Made by a program: the position numbers and the translations under genes
Assembly: GCA_016292255.1 (NCBI GenBank)
Contig: JAEEZZ010000071.1
Coordinates: forward strand, 1 to 51,986
Direction: 5' to 3'
Length of the DNA stretch: 51,986 nucleotides
Source: Oscillospiraceae bacterium
GTDB taxonomy: Bacteria > Bacillota > Clostridia > Oscillospirales > Oscillospiraceae
Part shown: positions 39,705-50,458 of the stretch, in pieces
Position numbering within the stretch: the stretch's first letter is position 1
How the letters are laid out: every line of letters starts with the position of its first letter
The notes under the pieces: generated by a model
Databases searched by the model: none
Told to the model about the DNA's origin: nothing
Seen by the model: the letters and a program-made list of their open reading frames with translations, nothing else

Positions 39705-40856
39705 TTATTCAAAGATCTGCTTCATCTTATCGAAGAAGGACTTTTTCTTGGGCTGGGATTTCTCCGTGGCGGCGTCGAACTGGCGGAGCAGATCCTTCTG
39801 CTCCTTGCTGAGCCGGGTGGGGGTCTCCACCACCACGGTGACGTACTGGTCGCCCCGGTTCTTGTAGCCTACGTAGGGGATGCCCTTGCCCTTGAGCCGG
39901 AAGGTGGTGCCGGTCTGGGTGCCCTCGGGGACGTTATAGCGCACCTTGCCGTCCAGGGTGGGGACTTCTATGTCCGCGCCGCAGGCCGCCTGGGCGAAGG
40001 AAATGGGCATCTCGCAGTACACGTCGCTGCCCTCCCGGGTGAAGAGGCCGTGGGGACGGATGCGGACGTTCACCATCAGATCGCCGTTGGGGCCGCCGTT
40101 GGCGCCGGCGCTGCCCTGGCCGGAGATCCGGAAGGCCTGATTGTCGTCGATGCCGGCGGGGACTTCCACCGTCTGCTTGGTGCTGCGCTTGATCCGGCCC
40201 TTGCCCTTGCAGCGGGTGCAGGGAGTCCTGATCAGCTTGCCCCGGCCGCCGCAGGTGGGACAGGCCGCGGTGGACTGCATGGTCATGCCCATGAAGCTCT
40301 GGGTGGTACGCACCTGGCCGGAGCCCCGGCACTGGGGGCAGGTCTCGGGCTGGGTGCCCTCGGCGCAGCCGGAGCCGTGGCACTGGTCGCAGGTCTCGAT
40401 CCGGGAGACGTTGACCTCCTTCTTGCAGCCGAAGGCGGCCTCCTCGAAGCTGACCTCCACCTGCACCACCACGTTTTCGCCCCGGGCCGCCCGGGTGCCG
40501 CCGCTGCTCCGGGTGCGGGAGCCGCCCCCGAAGAAGTCGCCGAAGATGTCGCCCAGGTCGCCGAAGCCGGAAAAGCCGCCGAATCCGCCAAAGGGGTTGC
40601 CCCCCTGGGACGCGGCGAAGTTGGGGTCTACCCCCGCGAAGCCGTACTGATCGTAGAGCTGCCGCTTTTCCTGGTTGGACAGGACCTCGTAGGCCTCGTT
40701 GATCTCCTTGAACTTGGCCTCGGCGTCGGCCTCATGGTTCACGTCCGGGTGGTACTTGGCCGCCAGCTTGCGGTAAGCCCGCTTGATCTCATCCGCCGCG
40801 GCGTTTTTCTCCACGCCCAGGACCTCGTAGTAATCTCTTTTATTTTCGTTCGCCAT
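39705..40856 (-). CDS. dnaJ: Chaperone protein DnaJ
   Basis: A 383-residue Hsp40 that delivers unfolded clients to DnaK and stimulates its ATPase. The J domain (residues 6-70, with HPD in KYHPDVN), a Gly/Phe-rich segment, four CxxCxGxG zinc repeats ([32 protein letters not shown]) and the C-terminal client domains are complete. GAGGTG precedes the ATG at 40856. The 257-bp gap from dnaK contains a whole family A hairpin element, which the operon transcript must pass through to reach dnaJ. Confidence 0.96.
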   Translation of the reverse strand: MANENKRDYYEVLGVEKNAAADEIKRAYRKLAAKYHPDVNHEADAEAKFKEINEAYEVLSNQEKRQLYDQYGFAGVDPNFAASQGGNPFGGFGGFSGFGDLGDIFGDFFGGGSRTRSSGGTRAARGENVVVQVEVSFEEAAFGCKKEVNVSRIETCDQCHGSGCAEGTQPETCPQCRGSGQVRTTQSFMGMTMQSTAACPTCGGRGKLIRTPCTRCKGKGRIKRSTKQTVEVPAGIDDNQAFRISGQGSAGANGGPNGDLMVNVRIRPHGLFTREGSDVYCEMPISFAQAACGADIEVPTLDGKVRYNVPEGTQTGTTFRLKGKGIPYVGYKNRGDQYVTVVVETPTRLSKEQKDLLRQFDAATEKSQPKKKSFFDKMKQIFE

Positions 40857-40877
40857 ATGGGTCACCTCACAGGTGAA

Positions 40878-41100
40878 ATGAAGTATTCCTTGCGGAATAT
40901 GAAGTATCGCTGACGCGAAATGAAGTATGCCTGACGGCAAATGAAGTATGCGCTTCGCACATATTGAGGTGTCGTTTTATTTGCCAATAAAACGATGGGA
41001 AACAGCTCTCCGGTCAATATGGCGAAGCCATACTTCATAAGCGAAGCGTCTTCATGCGGGTAACCCGCACTTCATATCTGCGTCAGCAAATACTTCATGC
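40878..41100. repeat. Complete hairpin-array element (family A, copy E3) between dnaK and dnaJ
   Basis: Left arm of four units (40879-40962), a short core with ATATTGAGGTGTC and a hairpin CGTTTTATT/AATAAAACG (about 40963-41015), right arm of four units (41018-41100). The core stem differs from that of E2 (CTGTTTATT/AATAAACAG) at paired positions, so pairing is kept. Loops on the strand with ACTTCAT: GCAA, GTCA, GTCA, GAA on the left; GAA, GAA, TAA, GTCA on the right. Confidence 0.88.
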
Positions 41101-41113
41101 GCGTAAATCGCGC

Positions 41114-42964
<1,851 letters not shown>

Positions 42965-42991
42965 CTATATTCAGTGTATGGTTTAACAGAT

Positions 42992-43057
42992 CGTAGGGAC
43001 GGCACTCTGCCGTCCGGGTTGGGGTGCGAGGGGCGATGTGGGCATCGCCCCCTACGG
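42992..43057. repeat. Two REP-like palindromes between grpE and dnaK
   Basis: 42992-43016: CGTAGGG foot, arms GGACGGCA/TGCCGTCC. 43030-43057: arms GGGGCGATG/CATCGCCCC, foot CCTACGG. They fill most of the grpE-dnaK gap. Confidence 0.75.
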
Positions 43058-43060
43058 GGT

Positions 43061-43633
43061 TTAATTGGCTACCTGCACGACGGCGTGGCGGATGACCTTG
43101 TCGCCCATGCGGAAGCCCTTCTGGAAGACCTGGGCAATGACGTTTTCGCCCAGCTCCTCGTTCTCAATATGCATCACGGCGTTGTGGGCGTTGGGATCGA
43201 AGGCGTCGCCCTTCTCTCCGAATTCCTCCACACCCAGGCCGGTCATGATCTTTTTCAGCTCCGTCATAATGAGCTCCACGCCCTTTTTGTAGGCCTCGTC
43301 GCTGGTCTCGTTGGCCAGGGCCCGCTCCAGGTTGTCATAGACGGGCAGGAACTTCGCCACGGTGTCGGCCTTGGCGTCGGCGTAGCGGGCGTCCTTTTCC
43401 TTGATGCTGCGCTTGCGGAAGTTGTCGTACTCCGCCGCCAGCCGCAGGTATTTGTCATGCTCCGCAGCCAGGGCCTTCCGGGCCTGTTCCAGCTCGCTCT
43501 CCTGGGGGGCTTCCTCCTTAGCGGCTTCCTCCTTGGGAGCCTCCTCCTTGGGGGCTTCCTCAGTGGGAGCCTCTACGGTTTCCTGCTTTTTCTCGGTGTC
43601 GGGTGCGTTCTTTTCTTTATCCTTCTTGGACAT
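43061..43633 (-). CDS. grpE: Nucleotide exchange factor GrpE
   Basis: A 190-residue dimeric cofactor that releases ADP from DnaK. An acidic Glu/Ala-rich N-terminal tail with APKEE repeats (20-45) leads into the long helix (ELEQARKALAAEHDKYLRLAAEYDNFRKRS) and the C-terminal beta domain with the signature FDPNAHNAVMHIEN and QKGFRMGDKVIRHAVVQV. AAAGGAA lies about 8 nt before the ATG. It starts 6 bp after hrcA. Confidence 0.95.
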   Translation of the reverse strand: MSKKDKEKNAPDTEKKQETVEAPTEEAPKEEAPKEEAAKEEAPQESELEQARKALAAEHDKYLRLAAEYDNFRKRSIKEKDARYADAKADTVAKFLPVYDNLERALANETSDEAYKKGVELIMTELKKIMTGLGVEEFGEKGDAFDPNAHNAVMHIENEELGENVIAQVFQKGFRMGDKVIRHAVVQVAN

Positions 43634-43639
43634 GGTATA

Positions 43640-44719
43640 TCATTCCTTTGTACTATTGTTGCCCTCTGCCAACGCCGGCGGCATTGCGGGGTTCTCGGTC
43701 TTTTGGAACATCCTGCCCAGGTTCTCGGCAAAGTACCCGAGCTTGGCGGTGATCTTGGCGTAATCCATCCGTGTGGGGCCCACCACGCCGATGGTGCCCT
43801 GCATCCCCTCGCCGATGTCGAAGCGCATCATCACCACGGAGGTGTCCTTCAGCTCCTTGGCCACGTTCTCCGGGCCCACCAGGAACTGCACCGGCCCATC
43901 CTTGGGCAGGACGGCGGGCAGATTGGAGATCATGTCCTCGTCCAGGGTCTCGAAGACCTCCTGGGCCTTCTCCGCCGCGTCCCGGTATTCCGGCTGACCC
44001 AGCAGCCGCATCTGGCCGGTCAGATGGACGTCCCCGTGCTGCTGCCGCAGACACTCCAGAGTGAAATCCATCACCAGCGGCACCAGGGTACCGGCCGCGC
44101 CGCCGGCGCGGGTGATCTTTTCCAGCAGCTCGCCGTTGAACTGCTCGGCGGTGAGATCGGTGAGGCTGGCGTTCAGCACGGCGGCCAGCAGCTTGAGGTC
44201 TGCCTCCGTCACGCTGACGGGCAGCTTGATCAGCTTGTTCTTCACCTGGTCGTCGGAGAGCATCAGCACCAGAATGATGCTGCCGGGCCCTGCCATGATC
44301 AGATCAAAGTGCTTGGCCACGGCCTCGCTGCGGCGGGTGGCCACGGTGTAGGCGGGCAGATCGGTCATCTTGGACACCAGCTTGCCCACCTGGGACATCA
44401 TCTTGTCGAACTCCTGGCTTTTCAGCTCCAGGGCTTCGTTCAGGCTCTTGGTCTCGTCCATGCTCAGCCGGTAGTCCTGCATGAGCTCGTCGATGTAGAA
44501 CCGGTAGCCGGCAGGGGAAGGAATGCGTCCGGCGGAGGTGTGGGGCTGCTCCAGCAGACCCATCTGGGTCAGCTCCGCCATCTCATTGCGGATGGTGGCG
44601 GAGGAGCAGCTCACGTCGGGCAGGGCCGCGATGGCCTTGGAGCCCACGGGCTCCGCCGTGGAGACGTAGATGTCCACAATGGCACGCAGTATTTGCTTTT
44701 GCCGATCCGTCAGTTCCAT
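43640..44719 (-). CDS. hrcA: Heat-inducible transcription repressor HrcA
   Basis: A 359-residue repressor that binds CIRCE and needs GroE for activity. The N-terminal winged helix is LTDRQKQILRAIVDIYVSTAEPVGSKAIA, with SSATIRNEMAELTQMGLLEQPHTSAGRIPS following. AGGAGG lies 7 nt before the ATG at 44719; the longer open frame upstream runs through repeats and is not credible. First gene of hrcA-grpE-dnaK-dnaJ, so it represses itself through the CIRCE upstream. Confidence 0.95.
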   Translation of the reverse strand: MELTDRQKQILRAIVDIYVSTAEPVGSKAIAALPDVSCSSATIRNEMAELTQMGLLEQPHTSAGRIPSPAGYRFYIDELMQDYRLSMDETKSLNEALELKSQEFDKMMSQVGKLVSKMTDLPAYTVATRRSEAVAKHFDLIMAGPGSIILVLMLSDDQVKNKLIKLPVSVTEADLKLLAAVLNASLTDLTAEQFNGELLEKITRAGGAAGTLVPLVMDFTLECLRQQHGDVHLTGQMRLLGQPEYRDAAEKAQEVFETLDEDMISNLPAVLPKDGPVQFLVGPENVAKELKDTSVVMMRFDIGEGMQGTIGVVGPTRMDYAKITAKLGYFAENLGRMFQKTENPAMPPALAEGNNSTKE

Positions 44720-44733
44720 CGGGACGCCTCCTG

Positions 44734-44826
44734 TCATTCTGAGCGAAGCGAAGAATCCGTTCCCCCTCGCTTTCGCTCCGGCACTCCGTTTTTGAAAGCG
44801 CGCAGGGGCGGCCGGTGGCCGTCCGC
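44734..44826. repeat. Dispersed repeats in the hrcA leader
   Basis: 44734-44757 is a copy of the TCATTCTGAGCGAAGCGAAG palindrome known from many bacterial genomes. About 44803-44826 is a REP-like palindrome (GGGGCGGCC/GGCCGTCC). Both lie between CIRCE and hrcA, in the transcribed leader. Confidence 0.65.
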
Positions 44827-44895
44827 CCGGGGCAGCGCCTTTCCCACTGTGGATCGTCGCGCCTCCCGAGCCTGGCACTCCATTCTCGGAAGTGC

Positions 44896-44922
44896 TTAGC
44901 ACTCTTTCCCTCTGAGTGCCAA
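44896..44922 (-). promoter_or_regulatory. CIRCE operator
   Basis: TTAGCACTC, nine bases, GAGTGCCAA: one mismatch from the perfect CIRCE consensus (TTAGCACTC-N9-GAGTGCTAA). It overlaps the start region of the operon promoter. Confidence 0.95.
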
Positions 44923-44949
44923 TATACACCTGCTTCCGGAAAATGTCAA
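44921..44949 (-). promoter_or_regulatory. Promoter of the hrcA-grpE-dnaK-dnaJ operon
   Basis: Minus-strand TTGACA (44949-44944), 17-bp spacer, TATATT (44926-44921), directly abutting CIRCE. Confidence 0.88.
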
Positions 44950-45032
44950 GGACTATTTCAGAAATTCACAAACTGTTCAATAGTTTTTTTCCCGCTTTTC
45001 CCCGGGAATCCCGCCGGTTGACGGAATAATGC

Positions 45033-45061
45033 TTGCAATTCGTTCCGTTCTATGTCATAAT
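45033..45061 (+). promoter_or_regulatory. Promoter of the MscS-C-domain gene
   Basis: TTGCAA (45033-45038), 17-bp spacer, CATAAT (45056-45061). Confidence 0.55.
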
Positions 45062-45108
45062 ACTATGTTGATATGTATTCTAAAAGGAAAAGGAGGCAGG
45101 ATGCGCGC

Positions 45109-45858
45109 ATGGACGACGTGTACGAGGTAGACAACCGCTACCCCGAGGTCTTCGAGCCCTACGAAAGGATCCGGGGCGTCCGGCGTCACGGCGGGCTGGA
45201 AAACGCCCGGCAGGCCGCCCGGTTCAATCAAGTCAAGCGCGGCTTCTGGACGGCGGCTGCCGCCGCGGTGTCCGCCGTGACCCTCCTGCTGGCCTCCTTC
45301 GGCGGCGGCTCCCAGGCCGCAGCGCCGGAGCCCTTCCAGGATCCCGGGGTCGAGATCATTGCCACGGCCCCCAGCGGAACGACGGAGGCAAGCGCCCCGC
45401 CGGAGACGGAGACCCTGTATACCGAGGTCCCGGAGACAGAGCCCCCGGTGACCGAGGCCACGCAGACGGAGCCCACGCCCACGGAGCTTTTCACCGCCCC
45501 CACCCTGGCCGTCACTGAGGCCGACATCCGCAACTTCCAGAACCGCTCCCGGGTGGACTCCCTGGCCATCATCTGCGCCGTGTCCTACGGCAGCGACCTG
45601 CGGAAGCTGGAAAAGCTCATGCGGGAGGCCCTGCCCGGCACCAAGGAGAACCACCCCGAGCTGTACCTCAGCGACATCCGCTACATGGGCGTGGACGAGC
45701 TGGCCGACAGCGGCGTGAATCTGAAATTCTGCGTGTCCACCACCGAGGAGAAATTCTTCCAGGCCCGCCGCGCTCTGAACCGGGACGTGAAGCTGCTGCT
45801 GGACGGCAACGGTTTCGAGATCCCCTTCCCCCAGGTGGTCGTACACCAAGGAAAATGA
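45109..45858 (+). CDS. Membrane-anchored protein with an MscS-like C-terminal domain but no channel
   Basis: A 249-residue protein. Residues about 45-70 hold a single hydrophobic segment (TAAAAAVSAVTLLLASFGGG), followed by a Thr/Glu/Pro-rich spacer with ETEPPVTEATQTEP-like repeats. The last roughly 105 residues (SLAIICAVSYGSDLRKLEKLM to FEIPFPQVVVH) look like the alpha/beta C-terminal domain of MscS mechanosensitive channels, including the final IPFPQ(x)VVH. The three channel helices and beta domain are missing. With one helix and a spacer, the domain would be displayed outside if the N-terminus is inside; topology is inferred. The ATG at 45109 is favoured by AGGAGG 12 nt upstream; an ATG at 45073 is the alternative. 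Confidence 0.65.
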   Translation: MDDVYEVDNRYPEVFEPYERIRGVRRHGGLENARQAARFNQVKRGFWTAAAAAVSAVTLLLASFGGGSQAAAPEPFQDPGVEIIATAPSGTTEASAPPETETLYTEVPETEPPVTEATQTEPTPTELFTAPTLAVTEADIRNFQNRSRVDSLAIICAVSYGSDLRKLEKLMREALPGTKENHPELYLSDIRYMGVDELADSGVNLKFCVSTTEEKFFQARRALNRDVKLLLDGNGFEIPFPQVVVHQGK

Positions 45859-45876
45859 ACGAATGAAACAATGAAA

Positions 45877-45898
45877 GAATGAAAATATTCTTTCATTC
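45877..45898. repeat. AATGAAA tandem tract ending in a hairpin
   Basis: GAATGAAA-ATATTC-TTTCATTC is a perfect 8-bp stem. It is preceded by two or three degenerate 8-bp units (about 45856-45876). A short A-run and AAGGAG follow, so it lies just upstream of the topB ribosome site. Confidence 0.55.
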
Positions 45899-45916
45899 CG
45901 AAAAAAGGAGAACAAG

Positions 45917-48097
45917 ATGGCAAAAACGCTCGTACTCGCGGAGAAGCCCTCCGTCGGCAAGGAGCTGGCCCGGGTGCTGGGCTGCAAGCGAGGCGCGGAC
46001 GGCTACATGGAGGGTGATCGCTACATCGTCACCTGGGCCCTGGGCCATCTGGTGACCCTGGCCGACCCGGACGTCTACGATAAAAAGCTGGAAAAGTGGA
46101 ACATGGACGATCTGCCCATGCTGCCCGAGAAGATGAAGCTGGTGGTGATCCCCGAGACCGCCCGGCAGTACAAGGTAGTCACAGCCCTGATGAAGCGGGG
46201 CGACGTGTCGGATCTGGTCATCGCCACCGACGCAGGCCGGGAGGGCGAGCTGGTGGCCCGGTGGATCATGGTCAAGGCCGGATGGAACAAGCCCGCCAAG
46301 CGGCTGTGGATCTCCTCCCAGACCGACAAGGCCATCCGGGAGGGCTTCGCCAACCTCAAGCCTGCTAAGGACTACGACAACCTGTTCAAATCCGCCCAGG
46401 CCCGCTCCGAGGCGGACTGGCTGGTGGGCCTCAACGTGACCCGGGCCCTCACCTGCAAGCACAACGCCCAGCTCTCCGCGGGCCGGGTGCAGACTCCCAC
46501 CCTGGCCCTGGTGGTGGAGCGGGAGAACGAGATCCGCCGCTTCGTGCCCAAGGACTACTACGGCCTCTGCGCCGAGCTGGAGGGCTTCCGGGCCGGCTGG
46601 AAGGACAGCAAGGGCAACGGCCGCTCCTTTGACCGGGAGAAGCTGGAGCAGCTTTTGAAGCAGTGCGAGGGCAAGGAGGCCGTCATCACCCAGATCAGCA
46701 AGATGCGGAAGATGACCCCGCCCCCGGCGGCCTACGATCTGACGGAGCTCCAGCGGGACGCCAACAAGAAATACGCCTACTCCGCCAAGGAGACCCTGAA
46801 TCTGATGCAGAGCCTCTACGAGCGGCACAAGGCCCTCACCTATCCCCGCACCGACAGCCGCTATATCTCCGACGACGTGGTGCCCACCCTGCCGGATCGC
46901 CTCCGGGCCGTGGCCCAGGGGGAATACAAGGAGCTGGCCTGGGCCGTCCAGCGGAAGAAGCCCTTCCAGACCAAGTACCTGGTGAACAACGCCAAGGTCA
47001 CAGACCACCACGCCATCATCCCCACCGAGGAGGCGGCCAGCCTCTACGAGCTCACGGGGCCGGAAAAGAACATCTACGATCTGGTGGTGCGCCGCTTCCT
47101 GGCGGTGCTGATGCCGCCCTACGAATACGAATCCATCTCTCTGACGCTGCAGATCGGCAGCGAGAGCTTCACCGCCTCCGGCAAACGGGTGCTGGATCAG
47201 GGCTGGAAGGCGGCCTATGACCGGAACTTCACCGCCCTGGAAGACGAAGCCGAGGCCGAGGAGGAGGATCAGCGCCTGCCGGAGCTGCAAAAGGGACAGC
47301 GGCTCAAGGTCCGGAAGCTCCGCCTCACCAACGGCAAGACCTCGCCCCCGGCCCGCTACACCGAGGCCACCCTGCTCACCGCCATGGAGCATCCCCAGGG
47401 CCAGGTCTCCGACAAGAACCTGCAAAAGATTTTGCAGGAGACCTCCGGCCTGGGTACCCCCGCCACCCGGGCGGACATCATCGAAAAGCTGTTTTCCAGC
47501 TTCTACGTGGAGCGGCAGGGCAAGACTCTGGTGCCCACCTCCAAGGGGATCCAGCTGGTCAGCCTGGCCCCGGCGGAGCTCCGCAGCGCGGAGCTGACCG
47601 CCCGTTGGGAGGATCGGCTGGCCCGGATCGCCAAGGGCCAGGAGCGGGACAGCGACTTCGTGGCGGAAATGCGGAAGTACGCCACCCAGCTGGTCAAGGA
47701 CGTCAAGGCCAGCCAGGCCACCTACTCCCACGACAACCAAACCCGCAAGCCCTGCCCTGAGTGCGGCAAGCTGCTGCTTCTGGTGAAGGACAAGCGGGGC
47801 GAGCTGCTGGTCTGCCCGGATCGGGAATGCGGCTTCCGCAAGCGCACCACCCAGGTCACCAACGCCCGCTGCCCCAACTGCCACAAGAAGCTGGAGCTCT
47901 GGGGCGAGGGGGACAGGCAGACCTTCGCCTGCGCCTGCGGCTACCGGGAGAAGCTCTCGGATTTCGAAGCCCGCCGCAAGCGGGACGGGGCGGGCAAGTC
48001 CGACGTCCGCCGCTATATGGCCCAGCAGGAGCAGAAAACCGACAGCAACCCCGCCATGGCCGACGCCCTGGCCAAATGGCTGGCAGGGAAGAAATAA
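45917..48097 (+). CDS. topB: Type IA DNA topoisomerase (topoisomerase III)
   Basis: A 726-residue enzyme that passes single strands through a transient break. The Toprim domain begins MAKTLVLAEKPSVGKELARVL with the DAGREGEL acidic motif near residue 99. The active-site tyrosine is in ALTYPRTDSRY near residue 310, and LSAGRVQTPTL is near 190. After the core, at about 610-680, CPECGKLLLLV...CPDREC and CPNCHKKLELWG form zinc-ribbon-like modules. AAAGGAG lies 7-8 nt before the ATG. Confidence 0.95.
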   Translation: MAKTLVLAEKPSVGKELARVLGCKRGADGYMEGDRYIVTWALGHLVTLADPDVYDKKLEKWNMDDLPMLPEKMKLVVIPETARQYKVVTALMKRGDVSDLVIATDAGREGELVARWIMVKAGWNKPAKRLWISSQTDKAIREGFANLKPAKDYDNLFKSAQARSEADWLVGLNVTRALTCKHNAQLSAGRVQTPTLALVVERENEIRRFVPKDYYGLCAELEGFRAGWKDSKGNGRSFDREKLEQLLKQCEGKEAVITQISKMRKMTPPPAAYDLTELQRDANKKYAYSAKETLNLMQSLYERHKALTYPRTDSRYISDDVVPTLPDRLRAVAQGEYKELAWAVQRKKPFQTKYLVNNAKVTDHHAIIPTEEAASLYELTGPEKNIYDLVVRRFLAVLMPPYEYESISLTLQIGSESFTASGKRVLDQGWKAAYDRNFTALEDEAEAEEEDQRLPELQKGQRLKVRKLRLTNGKTSPPARYTEATLLTAMEHPQGQVSDKNLQKILQETSGLGTPATRADIIEKLFSSFYVERQGKTLVPTSKGIQLVSLAPAELRSAELTARWEDRLARIAKGQERDSDFVAEMRKYATQLVKDVKASQATYSHDNQTRKPCPECGKLLLLVKDKRGELLVCPDRECGFRKRTTQVTNARCPNCHKKLELWGEGDRQTFACACGYREKLSDFEARRKRDGAGKSDVRRYMAQQEQKTDSNPAMADALAKWLAGKK

Positions 48098-48183
48098 ACC
48101 TTTCTGTCCGCTTTCAACTGCATTCGACTGTCCAAAGCTGTTACCATAGGATTATCCATTTTACATAGAAACGAGGTAATCCC

Positions 48184-48405
48184 ATGGCTGCTATTGAAAA
48201 TCTTCAGGATCTGTTTTTAAATGACGTACGCAAGGAACGTCAGCTTGTCACCGTCTTTTTGATGAACGGCTTTCAGATGAAAGGCGTGGTCACGGGCTTC
48301 GACAGCTTCGTGGTCTGTCTGGTCTCGGAGGGCCGCCAGCAAATGATTTACAAGCACGCGATCTCCACGGTTGTACCGGCCCGCCCGGTGAAATTGGCAC
48401 CTTAA
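48184..48405 (+). CDS. hfq: RNA chaperone Hfq
   Basis: A 73-residue Sm-like protein that forms a hexameric ring and helps small RNAs pair with mRNAs. [36 protein letters not shown] carries the Sm1 motif, and [10 protein letters not shown] is the Sm2 motif (YKHAIS). In Bacillus hfq follows miaA; here it is about 16 kb away beside topB. GAGGTAAT precedes the ATG. Confidence 0.95.
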   Translation: MAAIENLQDLFLNDVRKERQLVTVFLMNGFQMKGVVTGFDSFVVCLVSEGRQQMIYKHAISTVVPARPVKLAP

Positions 48406-48474
48406 CCCGGCGGTTTGGAATCCTCGCGGCGCGTGCAAAAGGGGGTCTTTTCACCCATGCGAGGAGACAAATTC

Positions 48475-49674
48475 ATGAAAGCGGTGCTCATTACGCTGTT
48501 GGGCGTGATGACCTGCTATCTGGTGTTTTCCGTGACCCGCTTCTCGGGGGACGGATTCACGACCTATAAGGCTGTGCGCTATGAAGTCGGCGATGGGATC
48601 ACCACCTCCGGCTTCTTGGTGCGTTCCGAGCAGATCATCAAGGTCGGCGCGGGGGACATCATCGTGCCCTCCCGGGACGAGGGCGAGAAGGTGGGCCGGG
48701 GCCAGGTGGTGGCCGTGGCCTACCGCAGCGAGGCCGCCAAGGCGCTCCATGAGAAGATCGACGCGCTGGAGGAGGAGATCGCCCAGATGCACTACGCCTA
48801 CTCCTTCTCGGGCACCGACACCGATTCCGCCACGCTGGACGCAGAGATCCTGTATCGGATGAACCAGGTCACGGTCTCGGCCGCCCGGCGGGAATACAGC
48901 GCCGCGGGGAAGACTGCCGAGTCCTTGAAGCCCTACCTGCTGCGGCGCTACATCAACAGCGCGGACGCCCAGGCGATCTGGTCGCGCATCACCGACGCCG
49001 AGAAACAGCTGGAGGATCTTCGTGCCCAGGCCGGCTCTGAGGCCGGCGTCGTCACAGCGCCGGTGTCCGGCTACTTCTCCGCGGTGGCCGACGGGTATGA
49101 GGACGAGCTCACCCCGGCGTTTCTGGAGACGGCCACCGTCTCCTCGATGAAAAAGTTCGACGGGCTTGCCCGCCGGGAGACCGGCGCCGTGGGCAAGCTG
49201 GTCACCTCCCAGAAATGGTACTACGCCGCCGTGGTGCCGTCCCGGAACCTCTCCGGCCTGGAGCTGGGAGACCGGATCGACGTGAACTTCGCCTACGATT
49301 TCTATGAGACCGTCCGAATGAAGGTGGAGCGGATCTCCGCCTCGGAGGGCGGCAGCTGTATTCTGGTGCTGTCCTCGGAATCCTACATCCAGGACGCGGT
49401 CTCCGCCCGAACCGAGACCGCCGACCTGGTCTTCGCGGATCGCTCCGGTCTGCGGGTGCCCAAGACCGCCATCTACGCCGACGAGCAAAACCGCAGCGGC
49501 GTGTACGTGCTGGAGGGCGCGGAGGCCAAATGGAAGCCCATCAACATCATCTACGACGACGGCGACAGCTTCATCGTGGAGCTGGACAAATCCTCCACGG
49601 ATATGCTCTGGCCGGACGACGAGATCATCCTCACCACCGAAGAAATCTTTAACGGAAAGGTCATGATAAATTGA
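48475..49674 (+). CDS. HlyD-family membrane-fusion adaptor-like protein
   Basis: A 399-residue protein: one N-terminal membrane helix (MKAVLITLLGVMTCYLVFSV), a beta barrel-lipoyl region (TTSGFLVRSEQIIKVGAGDIIVPSRDEGEKVGRGQVVA), a helical hairpin (KALHEKIDALEEEIAQMHYAY to EKQLEDLRAQ) and a C-terminal barrel (VVTAPVSGYFSAV...). This is the HlyD/membrane-fusion arrangement, but no ABC or RND partner gene is nearby. In Clostridia a similar gene often stands beside yggS and sepF, suggesting an envelope or division role (inference). GAGGAG lies 8 nt before the ATG at 48475. It overlaps yggS by 4 bp. Confidence 0.78.
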   Translation: MKAVLITLLGVMTCYLVFSVTRFSGDGFTTYKAVRYEVGDGITTSGFLVRSEQIIKVGAGDIIVPSRDEGEKVGRGQVVAVAYRSEAAKALHEKIDALEEEIAQMHYAYSFSGTDTDSATLDAEILYRMNQVTVSAARREYSAAGKTAESLKPYLLRRYINSADAQAIWSRITDAEKQLEDLRAQAGSEAGVVTAPVSGYFSAVADGYEDELTPAFLETATVSSMKKFDGLARRETGAVGKLVTSQKWYYAAVVPSRNLSGLELGDRIDVNFAYDFYETVRMKVERISASEGGSCILVLSSESYIQDAVSARTETADLVFADRSGLRVPKTAIYADEQNRSGVYVLEGAEAKWKPINIIYDDGDSFIVELDKSSTDMLWPDDEIILTTEEIFNGKVMIN

Positions 49675-50369
49675 GTATCGCGGAAAATATCTCCGCCCTA
49701 AGGGCCAGAATGGAGGCCGCAGCCCGGGCGGCCGGACGGGATCCTGCAGAGATCCTGCTCTGCGCGGCCACCAAAATGAACGACGCCGACCGGGTCAAGG
49801 AGGCCGTGGCCGCCGGCGTGGATTGCTGCGGCGAAAACCGGGTGCAGGAGCTGGTGCAGAAAAAGCCCCTGGGCGCCTACGAGGGCAAGCCCGTCCACTT
49901 CATCGGCCACCTGCAGACCAACAAGGTCAACAAGGTCGTCGGCCAGGTGGATCTGATCCAATCCGTAGACCGGATGGAGCTGCTGGAAGCCGTGAATAAA
50001 ACGGCCCTGCGGCTGGGGCTCCGGCAGGAGATCCTGCTGGAGGTCAACATCGGCGAGGAGCCCCAGAAGGGCGGCTTCACCCCGGCGGAGGCCCTGGCCC
50101 TGGCAGGGCAGATGGCCGCGTATCCCGGCGTTTTCCTGCGCGGGCTGATGGCAATTCCTCCCATTTCCGAAAAAAAGGGCGATAATTGTAAATATTTTGC
50201 GAAAATGAGGAATCTTTTTATTGACATTGCAGCAGAAAAATACGATAATGTGTCTATGGTATGTCTGTCTATGGGCATGAGCGACGATTTTGAAGACGCC
50301 ATCGCCGAGGGCAGCACCATGATCCGCGTCGGCACCGCGATCTTCGGCGCCAGACACTACCCCGCGTAG
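49671..50369 (+). CDS. yggS: YggS/PLPBP family pyridoxal phosphate homeostasis protein
   Basis: A 232-residue PLP-binding TIM-barrel protein involved in vitamin B6 balance; it has no known catalytic turnover. The PLP lysine is Lys35 in CAATKMNDAD. GENRVQEL near 54, HFIGHLQTNKV near 74 and LSMGMSDDFEDAIAEGSTMIRVGTAIFG near the end are family landmarks. A TTG start overlaps the previous stop as TTGA, implying coupling. yggS-sepF-divIVA is the usual Gram-positive division cluster order. Confidence 0.93.
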   Translation: MSIAENISALRARMEAAARAAGRDPAEILLCAATKMNDADRVKEAVAAGVDCCGENRVQELVQKKPLGAYEGKPVHFIGHLQTNKVNKVVGQVDLIQSVDRMELLEAVNKTALRLGLRQEILLEVNIGEEPQKGGFTPAEALALAGQMAAYPGVFLRGLMAIPPISEKKGDNCKYFAKMRNLFIDIAAEKYDNVSMVCLSMGMSDDFEDAIAEGSTMIRVGTAIFGARHYPA

Positions 50370-50458
50370 CGGCAGGCGGCGCCCGCCCCCGGGCCGCGCC
50401 TACCGGCGCAACCAGATAAATAATAACAAATATACATATACAGGAGGAAAACCGCACC

